DNA of 64,000 bases from Ichthyophis bannanicus (lineage: Eukaryota > Chordata > Amphibia > Gymnophiona > Ichthyophiidae). Location: assembly GCA_033557465.1 (NCBI GenBank), contig CM066031.1, positions 1,228,135,312 to 1,228,199,311 of the forward strand, in the 5' to 3' direction. Numbering within the stretch: position 1 is the first letter of the stretch; every line of letters begins with the position of its first letter. A model generated the notes under the pieces. That model was not told the origin of the DNA. It did not search any database and saw only the letters and a list, made by a program, of their open reading frames with translations. Shown one piece after another: positions 1-10,705 of this stretch. Position numbers and translations under genes: made by a program.

Positions 1-71
<71 letters not shown>

Positions 72-76
72 TATAT
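1..76. repeat. (TA)n/(CA)n microsatellite
   Basis: The window opens with an almost uninterrupted TA dinucleotide run that passes into a short AC run and back to AT/GT. It is a simple tandem repeat with no coding content. Confidence 0.95.
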
Positions 77-799
77 GTGTATCTGTCGAAATGCTTCCTT
101 ATAGGTAGATATGTATTTACATACTTATCTCTCTGTCTATGCTTATAAAGGCTTTTACCTTCCTATAGGTTCCAGACAGTGGGCTTGCATATGTTCATAC
201 TGTCCCTCAGTATGTCTAGGGTATTATGCACACAACCACTACTGTGGTACTGACAGCTCCTACTTTAACCCTAGGTTTAGGTATCCCTGAAGCTCCATGC
301 TTCAATATCTTTCCTATCTCTCACCAGTTAGGAAAGACAGGGTGGATCTTCAGTAGATCTGTGGTTTCAACCCTTCAGACATCTGTCCTCCTTGGGAATA
401 CGGGTTTTTTCCCATACCCCTTCCCTCCAGGACTGGGCTAGTTGTCCAAATCGGTCAGTCTTCCTCTTTTGCTCCTAAATGTTAGTAACTCTGTAGCCAA
501 AAGAGTTCCCAGCTTTTTCCATAAAGCTTCCACTAAAGACCTGCCGTTTTTTCTACTATCCCAGTTGACACCTGGGTCACCTGTCAATTCCAGATTGGGA
601 CCTTCACCTTCCCTTCAGTGAGGTCACCTTGAAGATTCCTCTACTGGATCTCCAGTAGACTCCATCAGCCTCTCTACTTCCTGCAACCCAGTAGGTGAGG
701 TCCATATTGTGATTGTTCATTCCAATATTTTTCATGATAATTATCATACATACAAGGACTCCTTACCTGTAGTCCTTAGGTTAGCTGTTTTTCCACAGC
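77..799. other. Unrecognised intergenic or intronic DNA
   Basis: No gene or known repeat was recognised. The 71-codon open frame at 226-441 has low complexity and no recognisable motif, so I do not call it a gene. The DIRS-like right end begins somewhere near 800. Confidence 0.5.
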
Positions 800-1281
800 T
801 CCTCTCTTTTCAACTCCTACCCTCCATCCTCAGGATGCCTGGCCATATAAGGTGTAGCATGTTCCAATCCTCACCATGCTAGGGCTCCAAGCATCTTAGC
901 TTGGGAGTCCCCATATGTGAAGACTCATTCCTGCTGCTTCCTGGAGATAGCACAGTTACTTACCTGTAACAGGTGATCTCTGGGAACAGCAGGAATAAGT
1001 CTTCACAACCCACCCACCTCCCCTAGGAGTTGTATCTCTCTATCTAGCTTCCTTTCCTCTTTCTCTCTCTCTGTCTCAGCTATAAAACTCAACTGAGGAG
1101 AGACAGTTGGAAAGGCGGGAAGGCAGCACGCAGGCGCTGAGGGATGCTCCCAAAAGCTTTCTGATTGGACACTGGGGAGCGTTCCCGCGCAGGCTCCGTC
1201 GTTACCGACGTACCCATATGTGAAGACTTATTCCTGCTGTTCCCAGAGATCACCTGTTACAGGTAAGTAACTGTGCTATCT
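800..1281 (+). mobile_element. DIRS-like retrotransposon, right end only (internal complementary region plus right terminal repeat)
   Basis: The segment matches the right end of the larger DIRS copy (21120-21616) in order and content. A near-palindromic internal complementary region lies at about 909-1007, followed by a C/T-rich stretch, then a right terminal repeat of about 1085-1280 containing a GGAAAGGCGGGAAGGCAGC block. Bases 946-1007 and 1219-1280 form a perfect 62-bp inverted repeat. No left terminus, reverse transcriptase or recombinase is visible next to it, so this is a truncated or rearranged copy. In DIRS elements the internal complementary region templates completion of circular DNA before recombinase-mediated insertion; that is family knowledge. 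Confidence 0.8.
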
Positions 1282-1294
1282 TGCAGGATGCTAA

Positions 1295-1708
1295 ATGTCT
1301 CCTCTGGGCTATCCAGCAATTGCTGGAATCAACATAAAAGTACTGAGGACAACAGGTCTGACTGAGATACTGCTAGAGCACATCTGGTCTAAGCCAGGAG
1401 GCGTTCTAGAGGAGGGCTTCAACAGTCTCCTCATGGGGCCTGTAACTCCATACTACAGGATTGGCTGCATGCTAGGACACCACCGTAGTCAGTGCAACTA
1501 CCCTAGAGACGCAAGGACTGTTCTAACTCCCAGGGAGGCTGCAGCCAAGCCAAGACCAAAACATCCCTCAGCCCCAGCTTCAGCATTTCCCTTGAGAGAC
1601 CACAAGCTTTCACAAGGACATAGAGAGGGGAGGAAATCTGAGAGGGCTGCCTCCAACCCTCTAGGCTGGGATCCACCTGTGGCACTGCAGCCAGAGGAGG
1701 CTTCCTAG
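1295..1708 (+). other. Open frame of unknown status (137 codons)
   Basis: An uninterrupted frame begins 14 bases after the DIRS right end. The predicted product is Pro/Arg/Ala-rich towards its C terminus, with a CMLGHHRSQC patch in the middle that resembles half of a metal-binding knuckle. I recognise no family. It may be part of an older element into which the DIRS inserted, or a chance frame. It has no visible promoter, splice sites or partner gene. Confidence is that the frame is open, not that it is a gene. Confidence 0.15.
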
Positions 1709-4022
1709 AGTGCAGAGGCACCCAGATTCCCTAACAGGGACAGAGGTCCTCTTCATGAGACAGACCATCACCGACAGAACCTCTTCCAACGCCAGGGGAT
1801 GTGCCCCTTCACCCATATACTCGCCCATCAAAGATAGGAAAATCACATCTGTCTCCTAGAATCCCCTCCCCCAAGAGAGGACTAGGCCAGTCTTTTGGAG
1901 GAACAGAAAAATAGCTGAATCCGCTGCTGCCAGATGTTGAGGCTCCAGCGGTTCTGAAAATAGCCCTTAGCTGTTTCAGGAGCCTATGATTGTGAAGTGT
2001 GATAAGATAATATTTGGATGAGCATGTGAAAATATTAGTTTTATTATGTTATCCCAAAGCTATAATGTTTACTAGTGTAAGGACCCATCAAAATTGACAG
2101 GAAGGAAAAAGGCATTTACTCGTATGTGAGTAGATTATTCCCTTGACCTATTATTGCTAATGCCCCTTTTCTCATCCATAGATAGCTGACATGTTGTTCA
2201 CACCAGATGAAAATATGTGCGATGTTAGACTGTGCACATACCTCACCTGCACAGAGGGTGGGCAGTTCAAAAGATGATGTGTATACCACTGTGCATCTGC
2301 AGGAAATGTTTTAAAAAAATTCTGTCCTTATGTGTCTCATGAAAAATGCCTTTTAATTTAATTGGTTAATGTCTTTTTTTTTAAATTGGCATTTTTATGC
2401 AAAAATGTATTCTCTGCTCTGGCAGCCCTTTTGAGGGCAGATAATAAAATTTAATAATGATTTTTGATGGAATATTGTGAATAGACATTAAAGGGGTGAT
2501 TTTAGAAGCTTTATTTGTGATTTGGACATCTGAAATGGGCACATAAATGTACAAATCATGGGCACGTCCCCGGAGCCATTTTAGAAAACTGGGTGTATAG
2601 ACATTTTATTAGATTTTATATACCACCACTTCCAGAGATCAGTGGCGGTTTACAGTGAACAATGAAGACAACAGGAGCTTTACATTATAACGTCAGGAGA
2701 ACTTATTTACAAGGTAAAGATGGTAACAGTAACGGTGTTACCAGAACTATATACAAAATCCAGTGCGCGAACATCAGCTAGTGTGGAGGCGTGGTGGAGG
2801 CATGCCCTGGGAGATGCACGTCATGGTGCGACTTCAGAATGCCACAAGCATGTCTGGCCCTCGTGCTTGTACCTTTTCCCGACTGTGAATGGTGCTTATT
2901 TCATGGCTACAGTGCTTCCAGGGAGAAGAGCAAAGCGTGCTTACATCGCCACGGTTCATTTTTTTCCTGGCTGAAGAAAGCTGCACATAAATACATGCTC
3001 CCAAATATATTACTGGCCCATTGCCACACGTCTGAGGATCTGAAATAGCAGGGCAGGACATGCTAGTCTCATAACATAGCCACCCCTGCATCTGAACTGC
3101 TCAGGCCAGGATGTCCAAGAGCCTGATTCTCTGGGTGTACAGTTTTTGAAGATGCCCATGTTTGTGAAATGGCCTACACCCATGCATGTATCTGGCCTTG
3201 CTAGCTGCATGAGCCCTCTCTCCAGAACAGGTTATTGGGACGTTCATTCCTGGGGTGCAAATGGAGCAACTTTAGGCAGCACTGACGTGCCTCCCTGCAC
3301 TGCTGCCACTCCCCTGGATTTTTGGATGTTCGGCTCTGGATGTCCCAAATTCTTAGATGTCTCTTCTAAAATGCCACTTCATGCCAACAAAATCGGGTTT
3401 TTAAATCTCTTAAAATTTAACATTGATAAGATTTTTGAAGCTTGATGTGCACAGTGACCAACACCCAAATGTAACAAACTTATACGAGTATAGAGATTAA
3501 GTAGCTTTAGAAACCAGTAAAAAAAAAAAGTGGCATTTAAGACTAGTCTTTTAGAGGATAATTATAATACAGGTCACCTGTGTGTGAAGGTCACATAAGG
3601 ACCTATTTGGACAAGAGTATATGTCTTTTTTATAAAATACTAATGCAAATCCATCAGAAGTAGAAGTTATATTGAAGCCGCAGACACGTCTGCCTGCTCC
3701 TCGGTGTTTGTAAATGTTAAATCTTAAAAGTCACATGCACACACATTATAAAATGTGTATGTAAACTGCAACTCGGCCCATGCTCTGCCAAAACTCCTCC
3801 CTTGACCATGTCTACGCTAAAGCTGCTTACAAGTATGCACCTAATTGCACCATGCATATTTTTATGGATGAGTTAGTTTTATAAGAGGCCTTTTACGCAT
3901 GTATATTAGTATATACCTGTGAAAAGTCATTTATTTCCTAAGTCTTGTACAACTGATTTTTGTCAGGTTTTAACAGTAGAGAGCCTCATTGTGTACTAAA
4001 GATGCAGTATTTTATTTTTTAG
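1709..4022. other. Intronic DNA upstream of the TDP2 exon, with one LINE 3'-end fragment
   Basis: Mostly unique-looking AT-rich sequence with no supported gene. About 2597-2720 reads, on the minus strand, like the 3' end shared by L2-like elements here (a variant of the 'accgcactgatgcag' block followed by an A-rich tail). The last bases form a T-rich tract ending in AG at 4021-4022, the acceptor of the TDP2 exon. A TACTAAAG at about 3993-4000 could serve as a branch site, although it is close to the acceptor. Confidence 0.5.
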
Positions 4023-4193
4023 GTGAACATATCTGGTAATGACGTTTGTCTTATGACGTCTCATCTAGAGAGCACCAAAGAGCATTCTAAAGAGCGTTTA
4101 AATCAACTTAAGTTGGTGTTGGAGAAGATGCAGGCGGTACCAGAATCTACCACTGTTTTTTTTGCTGGGGATACAAACCTGAGAGATCAAGAG
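4023..4193 (+). CDS. TDP2: Tyrosyl-DNA phosphodiesterase 2, one internal exon
   Basis: TDP2 is a nuclear Mg2+-dependent 5'-tyrosyl-DNA phosphodiesterase that removes trapped topoisomerase II peptides from DNA ends; it belongs to the exonuclease-endonuclease-phosphatase fold. The exon encodes 57 codons beginning VNISGNDVC and containing LMTSHLEST, ERLNQLKLVLEKMQ and FAGDTNLRDQE. These match vertebrate TDP2 closely, with GDTNLRD carrying the catalytic Asp (human Asp262). The exon is bounded by a T-rich tract and AG at 4021-4022 and by GTAAAT from 4194. Its 171 bp are a whole number of codons and both flanking introns are phase 0. The frame is open, and flanking introns argue against a processed pseudogene. 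The Asn, Glu and His catalytic residues belong to other exons that I did not find here, so both flanking introns appear long. Confidence 0.92.
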
Positions 4194-6234
4194 GTAAATA
4201 GCAGCTTAGGGAGTTGATAGCTTTTCAATTTTTCTAAATTGTACTCCAACTTTATAATATGGTGTTCAGTTGCAGATCTGTAATACTTAAATTTAGCCCC
4301 TTTTCTTATATGTTATTAAATGGGAGGTGTTGCATTAAAATTTCAAAAAATTTAACTAGCCTCCTCTTGCCCACCCCTGGAGCTGTATGATATATTGTAT
4401 AGTGCCAAGTAGATTTTGAGTGGCTCCCCGTGAAACGGACTTGCTACTAGAAGCCTTCATTTGTCCAGCATTCTACCTAAACTGGCCTCTGCCCTTTGTT
4501 TTGCCTCTGCCTTCTGAATGGGAGAACAAACTAACTTCAGCAAATGGGACCCCTCGTATTCAGCAGTAAACTTCTGTGTTTTGTTTCCAGCAAGTTATGA
4601 AGACGTTCTCAAGCTGATTTGTACCATCACCAATAACTTGAAAGCTTCCTTATTTGCAGCAACTGAAGTGTTGCTTTACACTTATGCATTTATTTAAAAA
4701 CGTATGTTCTGCCGATCCAGAAAGTAATTTGTCCTTGACAGATTACCATATCAAAAATAAAAAAAATAAACATTATTATATGATGGCAAATAAAATTACA
4801 AAACAAATAATAAACATTTGAATTGAAAACAGTAAAACAAAAAAATATAATAAAACAATCCGTTTCTAGCGAGAGCCTCACAGGAAAAAATGAGCCTTTG
4901 CTTTCTAAACTTGATTATTGGTGGTCTAGTGTTATCCCATTGCTAATGCCAAACAGAAGGAACAGCAAAAGAGGGACCCTCTTTATAAGTTAAAATCAAT
5001 CATACAGCTGAATTGTTAGTTGAAGGAACAGATTTATATGAATCAAGAGATCATAAAGAACGAGTTGGAGCATATTTGGTATTAACGCTTTAATAAGGGG
5101 ATGAAGGATTTTGTAAAACTCTAACAGCAAGCATCATAGTCTTTAAATCTTAAATGACTACAAATAAGGAAGGAGGTGGGGCTAAGGGCAAGACTGAAAA
5201 GAGAATGGTGGAAAGGAAGAGATGATTTTCACTGCCACACCACCTGCTTTGTTCCCTTCCATCCCTACGCATTCCCTATATTACCTGTATTTACACTTGA
5301 CACTCCCGTGCAGTCACAGCTATAGTACCTTGTGCTCACTCAGACCACACATGCTCTTGTTCCTGCACCCCCCTCCCTTTTCATATTCAACTACAAAGCT
5401 CTTTAATAGTTTCTTGGCCTTTTGGTTACTAGTATTAAGATCAAGTGTGTAATAGCACTAATGCTATCCTGTACTACTAAATAGCCAGCAATACCATCAA
5501 ACATCCAGCCTCCTAGGTTGGTTTGTTCAGAACACTTTCTATGCTGCCTTCCATTGAAGGTATAAGACAGCTTACAATAATAAGCTATTTTATAACTCAT
5601 AAAAAGTATGGGGCAAATTAGAAAAAGAAGCAGATAAGAGAAGGTACATATTAAATCTTGTTAAAAAGGGTTGGAGTAGGAAGGAGAAAGAAGGGCGTGG
5701 TACCAAGGCTTCTGCTCCACCTTTGGTGCATCCCAGAGAGTCAGGAAGATTGAACGATCGTTTCAGTACTTGGGATATCTCCAAAAGCTCAAAAGAGCTA
5801 GTGAATTTTCAGACTGATCTTGTATGGACTATAATTAGATACTCTGTATCAAGAGTGACTTCATGGCTCTAGTAGAGAGTGTGAAGCAGATAGATGCACA
5901 GACAGGGCCGGCCCATCCACTAGGCAGACCAAGCATTAGCCTAGGGTGGCTGATCTACTCGGGGAGAGGACACTGTGGCCTCTGCACATACTTAGAATGA
6001 GGCAGAGAAACAGCTGTTGGCAGAGCTCAACAAATCCCAGGCACCAGGTCACAGTGGTGCCTAGAAATTGTACTCTGGCGTCGAAGATTTCATTCCCCAG
6101 ATTTGACTGCAACACCTGAAAAATGCAGCATTTCAGACTTTCCCCCATTGCATTTGCCTCTGCATGGTTGAGTCATGTGGAGGAAGTTGTCTGATTATTT
6201 CTTTTGACTATGTGGCCAGAAAGTTGGATTGAGA
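4194..6234 (+). other. TDP2 intron, mostly unrecognised
   Basis: It starts at the GT donor of the TDP2 exon. An A-rich, LINE-tail-like stretch lies at 4690-4860 and a 'cagcttacaataataagc' LINE 3'-end-like fragment at about 5545-5600. The next expected TDP2 exon was not found by reading. Confidence 0.6.
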
Positions 6235-7094
6235 GTGAGCACTAGATGTAGTGTACTTAAATCTCATCAAAGCCTTTGACTGTTTGACACAGGTGATTTA
6301 TAAATAAATTAGAGTCCATTCCTAAGGTACTCAAAGTAAATAATTGGTTTAGAAACTAGTTGAGTGGGAGGCAATAAAGGGTACTGGTAAATGGAGTTCA
6401 CACTGAACGTGAGTGCCACAGGGATCGGTCCTTGGTCAGATTCTGTTTAGCATTTTTGTAAGTGATATTATGGAAGGACTGTTGGGTAAGAGTTGCTTCT
6501 TTGCAGATAGCACCAAAATTTGCAATAGGGTAAGACGCCCAGGGAGGGATAGATAATGAGGAAACATCTAGTGAAGCTTGAAGAATGGTTGAGAATTTGG
6601 TAGCTGGAATTTAATGCTAAAAAAACGCAGGGCCATATATTTGGGCTGCAAAAATCCTAGGGAGCAGTACAATATAGGGCGTGGAGTACTTTTGTCCACC
6701 AAAGAGTGGGACCTAGGGGTGGTGGTTCTTAATGTTTTTGAGGTGGCTAGATGGGTAGAGAAATGTGACGGTGAAAGCCCAGAAGGATGATTGGGTGCAT
6801 AGGGAGAGGAATGGCCAACAGGAAGGAGGTAATAGTGCCTCCTACCTTGGAGTACTACTGTATGCAATTCTGGAGGCGCACTTTCAAAAGAATATAAACA
6901 GGATAGAGTCAATACAGAGGGTGGCTACCAGAATGTTCAGTGGTCTTCATCGTAAAGCTATGGGGACAGACTTAAAGATCTCAATATGTATACCTTTGAA
7001 AGAAAGGTGGGAGAGGGGGGGACACATGACGGAGTCTCTTTTAACTGAATGAAAGCTCTGTATGTAGGCTGAGGAGTAATCTGAGAAAGTATTT
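6235..7094 (+). mobile_element. CR1-like LINE, reverse transcriptase fragment (left part, split by DIRS)
   Basis: Degraded reverse-transcriptase sequence parallels the better CR1 copy at 31470-32560. It has an 'aaagcctttgac' SKAFD-like motif near 6266, the 'ccacagggatcggtccttgg' equivalent of PQGSVLG near 6416, and the IESIQRVATRMF block within 6765-7052. Frameshifts and stops are numerous. The element breaks off at the DIRS left terminus and resumes at 21617, where the sequence continues at the same point of the CR1 alignment. The DIRS therefore landed in an existing CR1 copy. Confidence 0.75.
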
Positions 7095-7260
7095 CTATCT
7101 CCAGGAACAAGCAGGAATGTAGTCTTCACATATGGGTATCGTCGGTACCGACGGAGCCTGCGCGGGAACGCTCCCCAGCGTCCAATAGGAACGCTTTTGG
7201 GAGCATCCCTCAGCACATGCACGCTGCCTTCCCGCCTTTCCAGCTGTCTCTCTTCAGTTC
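7095..7260 (+). repeat. DIRS left terminal repeat
   Basis: This is the inverted counterpart of the right end at 21430-21616. Shared blocks in opposite orientation include CACATATGGGTATC, CGGTACCGACGGAGCC, GGGAGCATCCCTCAGCACATG and the complement of GGAAAGGCGGGAAGGCAG. Its outermost 40 bases reappear complemented in the internal complementary region at 21247. Confidence 0.88.
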
Positions 7261-7506
7261 TTTGTTTTCCGCGGAGCCGACAGGATCTGTTCCATCACCG
7301 CAGAAAATTCCGTCTTTAAATTTCTTTTCTTGTGGTCGCGTTTGCCTACCGCACGATGCCTACTGGTACCGCCAGTTCTTTTCTTTCTTTTCATATTAAA
7401 AAAAAAAAAAAAAAAAAAAGCTTAGGCTTTAGACTGTTTCTTTTCAGAAACTTTTCTCTTTGGTGCTAGGTGCCATTTTGGGCACTAGGCCCCATATTCC
7501 TAAAAC

Positions 7507-7764
7507 ATGGAAAAGCCAACTAGTGGTTTTAAAAAATGTACTAAGTGTGGCGGTACCATTTCCATCACTGATGCACATGATTGGTATCTGAAATGTTTAA
7601 AACCTGAACATTTTCCAACTGAATGTCTCTCCTGTATGGGGATGATTAAGAGGAAGACAGAACTGGGCTGCAAAGCTCGGTACCCTCTTTTCTTCAGATG
7701 CCAGATCCATTGCATCGACATCGTCAAGGGCCTCTTCTTCCTCCCATGGATCTCAGGTCACTAA
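7507..7764 (+). CDS. DIRS gag-like protein, N-terminal zinc-knuckle segment
   Basis: The open frame starts MEKPTSGFKK and has a CxxC...D.H...C..C...H....C..C arrangement (CTKCGG, DAHDWYLKCLK, HFPTECLSC). This pattern is common at the N terminus of gag-like proteins of vertebrate DIRS elements, where it probably binds nucleic acid. The frame is lost after about residue 55 and gag-like sequence continues in other frames. It lies about 250 bp inside the left repeat, the usual place for gag. It is a decayed coding remnant, not a working gene. Confidence 0.6.
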   Translation: MEKPTSGFKKCTKCGGTISITDAHDWYLKCLKPEHFPTECLSCMGMIKRKTELGCKARYPLFFRCQIHCIDIVKGLFFLPWISGH

Positions 7765-7834
7765 ACATAAAAGCCGGTCCTCAAAGGGTAGCTTTCCTGC
7801 TAAGCATTGAGAGGCCACTGGCATTGCCCTTCCC

Positions 7835-9233
7835 TTGAGGGGAACTACACCGGCAAAACAGCCCTGGCGGGAGGCTTCGGTTTCCAAAGCATCGATGGGG
7901 CTTCAGGATGTTCTCAAGGCCTCAACCTCGCAAGAACTGCCTGTGCCATGCTCAGGGGTTCCGGCCGTCCTTACCGGTACCGACACCCAGGCATCGGCAG
8001 TGTCGATAGACCAGAGGTTCCTCGCTATCGAGCGCAGCATCGCAGCTCTTCTTTCAGCTGCGGTACTGGTGGTCCCACGGGCACCGGTACTGACATCGAC
8101 ACCGATGCCGGTACCGACGATACCGGTGGGAACTCTTCCCATGCCATCTCTGGCTGGAATTGACAAAGCGGTACCGGGTCAGCTCGGTACCGACTTTGAT
8201 CGGTACCCGGATCGTGCTTTGCTAGAGCATCGGGGTCAGGAATACTTCGATTCCTCCGATTCCGAAGACTCTGACAATTCTGCTGGCACTAGGTTTCTCC
8301 TAGAAGATCCCCTCTTCTCCCCAATGCAGAATGTCACCTCCAGAGGACATGTCTTTTCAGGATTTCATCCATGATATGGCCAAAGGTCTTTCAATCACAG
8401 TAGCTCCTGAAGAGGAACCCAGAGCAAAGGAATTGGAAATTCTCCAATATCCTAAAGCTCCTAAGGAGGCAGCCACTCTGCCTATCCATGAAATTCTGAA
8501 TAGCTTGATGCTCAGAATGTGGGAGACACCTCTGACTACGTCTCCTCACTCTAGGAGACTTGATACTATGTATCGAGTTCCACCATGTCCTGGATTTCAG
8601 AAAACTCAGCTGCCACACCATTCAATGTAGTGCAATCAGCCATGCGTAGGATGAAAAGTGCAAAGAGGCATGCATCCAATGCTCCAGGTCGTGAATGCAG
8701 GACTCTGGATGCTTTTTGGGCGCCAAACTTTTCAAGCTTCCATGCTTTCAGCTAGGATCAGTTCATATATCCTATATATGGGAATGTTACTCAAGGAAGT
8801 AACAGGTGACTTGGAACTTATGAGACCATTTCTCCCAGATGACAAGAGACAAGATTTTCTTGCTCTAGTTAAGCATGCTCAAGATGTCTCCAAGTTTGTT
8901 AATCATGCAGCCTTTGACTGCTTCGAATGCATCAGCAGAACCTCTGCTATTGGCATTGGCGCACGACGGATTGCCTGGCTACAGGCATCAGACTTGGAAA
9001 CTTGGGTACAGGACAAGTTAGGCAACATTCCTTGCACAGGGGAGAATCTCTTCGGCAAGAACTGGCAGGAAAAGGCTAACGAGTTAGATGCTGACAATTC
9101 TACCTTAGATTGTCAAAGTCTACAGCCACTCCAGCCAAAAGGAAGCCTTATTAAAAAAAACCTTCTTAGCAAAAAGAGGAAGCTTTATCCTTCCTATACC
9201 CAGCAGAGTCAAACTCCAGGTCAGGTTGCCTAA
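7835..9233 (+). pseudogene. DIRS gag-like region, frameshifted
   Basis: Three overlapping frames (7835-8374, 8331-8630, 8658-9233) carry the rest of a gag-like protein. The first is Ser/Asp/Thr-rich, with repeated GTDT-type peptides from reiterated GGTACCGA motifs. The last contains LMRPFLPDDKRQDFLALVKH, then an FDCFECISRTSA block, WVQDKLGNIPCTGENLFG, and a basic Lys-rich tail. The same VQDKL..IPCTGENLFG block is found in the second DIRS copy near 48665-48712, confirming that it is coding sequence of the element family. Frame changes at about 8340 and 8640 break it. Confidence 0.65.
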
Positions 9234-9639
9234 AAGGGACAAACTAGATAGCAAAAGAAGCCAAAAGGCCCGAGAGCCCAACCAGCTCTCCAGGTTCAGC
9301 CCCCTCAAGGGCTTTGACTCCTTCCTAGAGAGCTTTGCCTCCCTGCCTCTGAGGGGTCCCCAACCCCCCAATATTCCGGGCAGGTTATGCCACTTTGTCA
9401 ACAGATGGCATCAGATAACAGCAGAAGATTGGACTTTGTCCATTGTAGGAGAGGGGTACAAGCTTCATTTTCACAGCATGCCCCCTCCTACAATTCTATA
9501 GCAATTCAATTCACAAACCTCTGCAGACAATCTGCTAGATCACAAGGTCTCCACACTTCTTGCCCAACGGGCAATAGAGGAAGTACCCATTCTTCAACAG
9601 GGTGCAGGGTTCTACTCCCCCCTATTTTCTTATTCCAAA

Positions 9640-10556
9640 GAAAACAGGAGACAGACCCATTCTAGACCTCAGAGAATTGAACAAATATCTGTTTTGAGAG
9701 AAACTCAAAATGATTTCTCTAGGACCTCTTCTGCCATACCTTCAAAGCCAGGATTGGCTTTGCTTTCTAGACTTAAAGGATGCATACACTCACATTCTCA
9801 TCCATCCAGATCACAGGAAATTCTTAAGTTTCCCTTTTAGGGGAAAACATTTCCAGTACAGGGTTCTTCCCTTTGGTCTGGCTTCAGCACCAAGGGTATT
9901 CACGAAATGCATGGCAGTAGTAGCTGCATTTCTACGAACCCTGGGGATTTTCGTCTTCCCTTACTTAGACGACTGGCTCATTCGAGCCCCTACAGTTGCA
10001 GAGGCCAGCACTGCACTGTCCCATACAATGCAAATCCTCCAATACTTGGGATTGGTAATAAACTTCCCAAAATCTCTACTAGTTCCTTCCCAATGCCTAG
10101 AATTCATAGGAGCCTGTCTAGATACCAGACAGGCAAGGGCTTTCCTTCCACAAGCCCAGTTGCATAATGCAACTAGCTTCTCAAGCAGTAGGCAAATCCT
10201 CCCTCACTGCTCGAGAGCTACTGCAGTTACTGGGACATATGGCATCCACAGTTCATGTAGTCCCATATGCTCGCCTCCACATGCGAGCAGCTCAGTGGAC
10301 CCTCTCCACACAGTGGACACAGGCCACGGGTCATTTGTTGTACAAAATAATAATCTCTCAATGACTAATTTTGTCCGTCCAATGGTGGCAATCACTAGAA
10401 AATCTGACAGTGGGGTCTCCTTTCCATCAACCCCTCTTTCAGGCCACCCTAACAGATGCATCACAGGTGGGTTGGGGAGCACACCTGAATCATCTCTCTA
10501 CCCAGGGCACCTGGACTCCACAGGAGGTTTGTTTACACATAAACCTCCTGGAATTA
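9640..10556 (+). pseudogene. DIRS reverse transcriptase and start of RNase H (interrupted)
   Basis: The main frame (9710 to about 10165) shows DWLCFLDLKDAYTHILIHP (RT motif A with catalytic Asp), VLPFGLASAPRVFTKCM, and FPYLDDWLI (motif C, YLDD). LEFIGACLDT follows. Two frame changes near 10165 and 10370 lead into RNase H: LTDASQVGWGAHL, then HINLLELRAI. RNase H is cut at 10556 by the Tx1/L1-like LINE and resumes at 18828. The YLDD core is intact, but the frameshifts make it a pseudogene. Confidence 0.85.
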
Positions 10557-10571
10557 AGAGCAATCTAGCTC
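10557..10571. repeat. Target-site duplication, left copy, of the Tx1/L1-like LINE
   Basis: The 15 bases agagcaatctagctc are repeated exactly at 18813-18827, right after the poly(A) run. The site is inside the DIRS RNase H coding sequence. Confidence 0.93.
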
Positions 10572-10705
10572 GGGGGGCGGAGCCTGATGTCCAGCGGGTT
10601 AGACGCTTCGCGCTGAAGCTCCCGAGAGGCCTACTCAGAATCCTGACTTAATACCTACATAAACTTAATATTTTGCTCCGAACTTACCGGGGTACCTCGG
10701 GGGGG

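Noticed and set aside
226..441. 71-codon open frame near the window start
   Set aside because: No motif, no homologous copy in the window and no splice or promoter context; a frame of this length is expected by chance.
5894..5945. CAGGGCCGGCCC-type sequence resembling a hAT left end
   Set aside because: No matching right end or 8-bp duplication was found nearby, so I did not call an element.
4194..6234. The next TDP2 exon
   Set aside because: I looked for the conserved sequence that follows GDTNLRDRE in vertebrate TDP2 and found no match in any frame.
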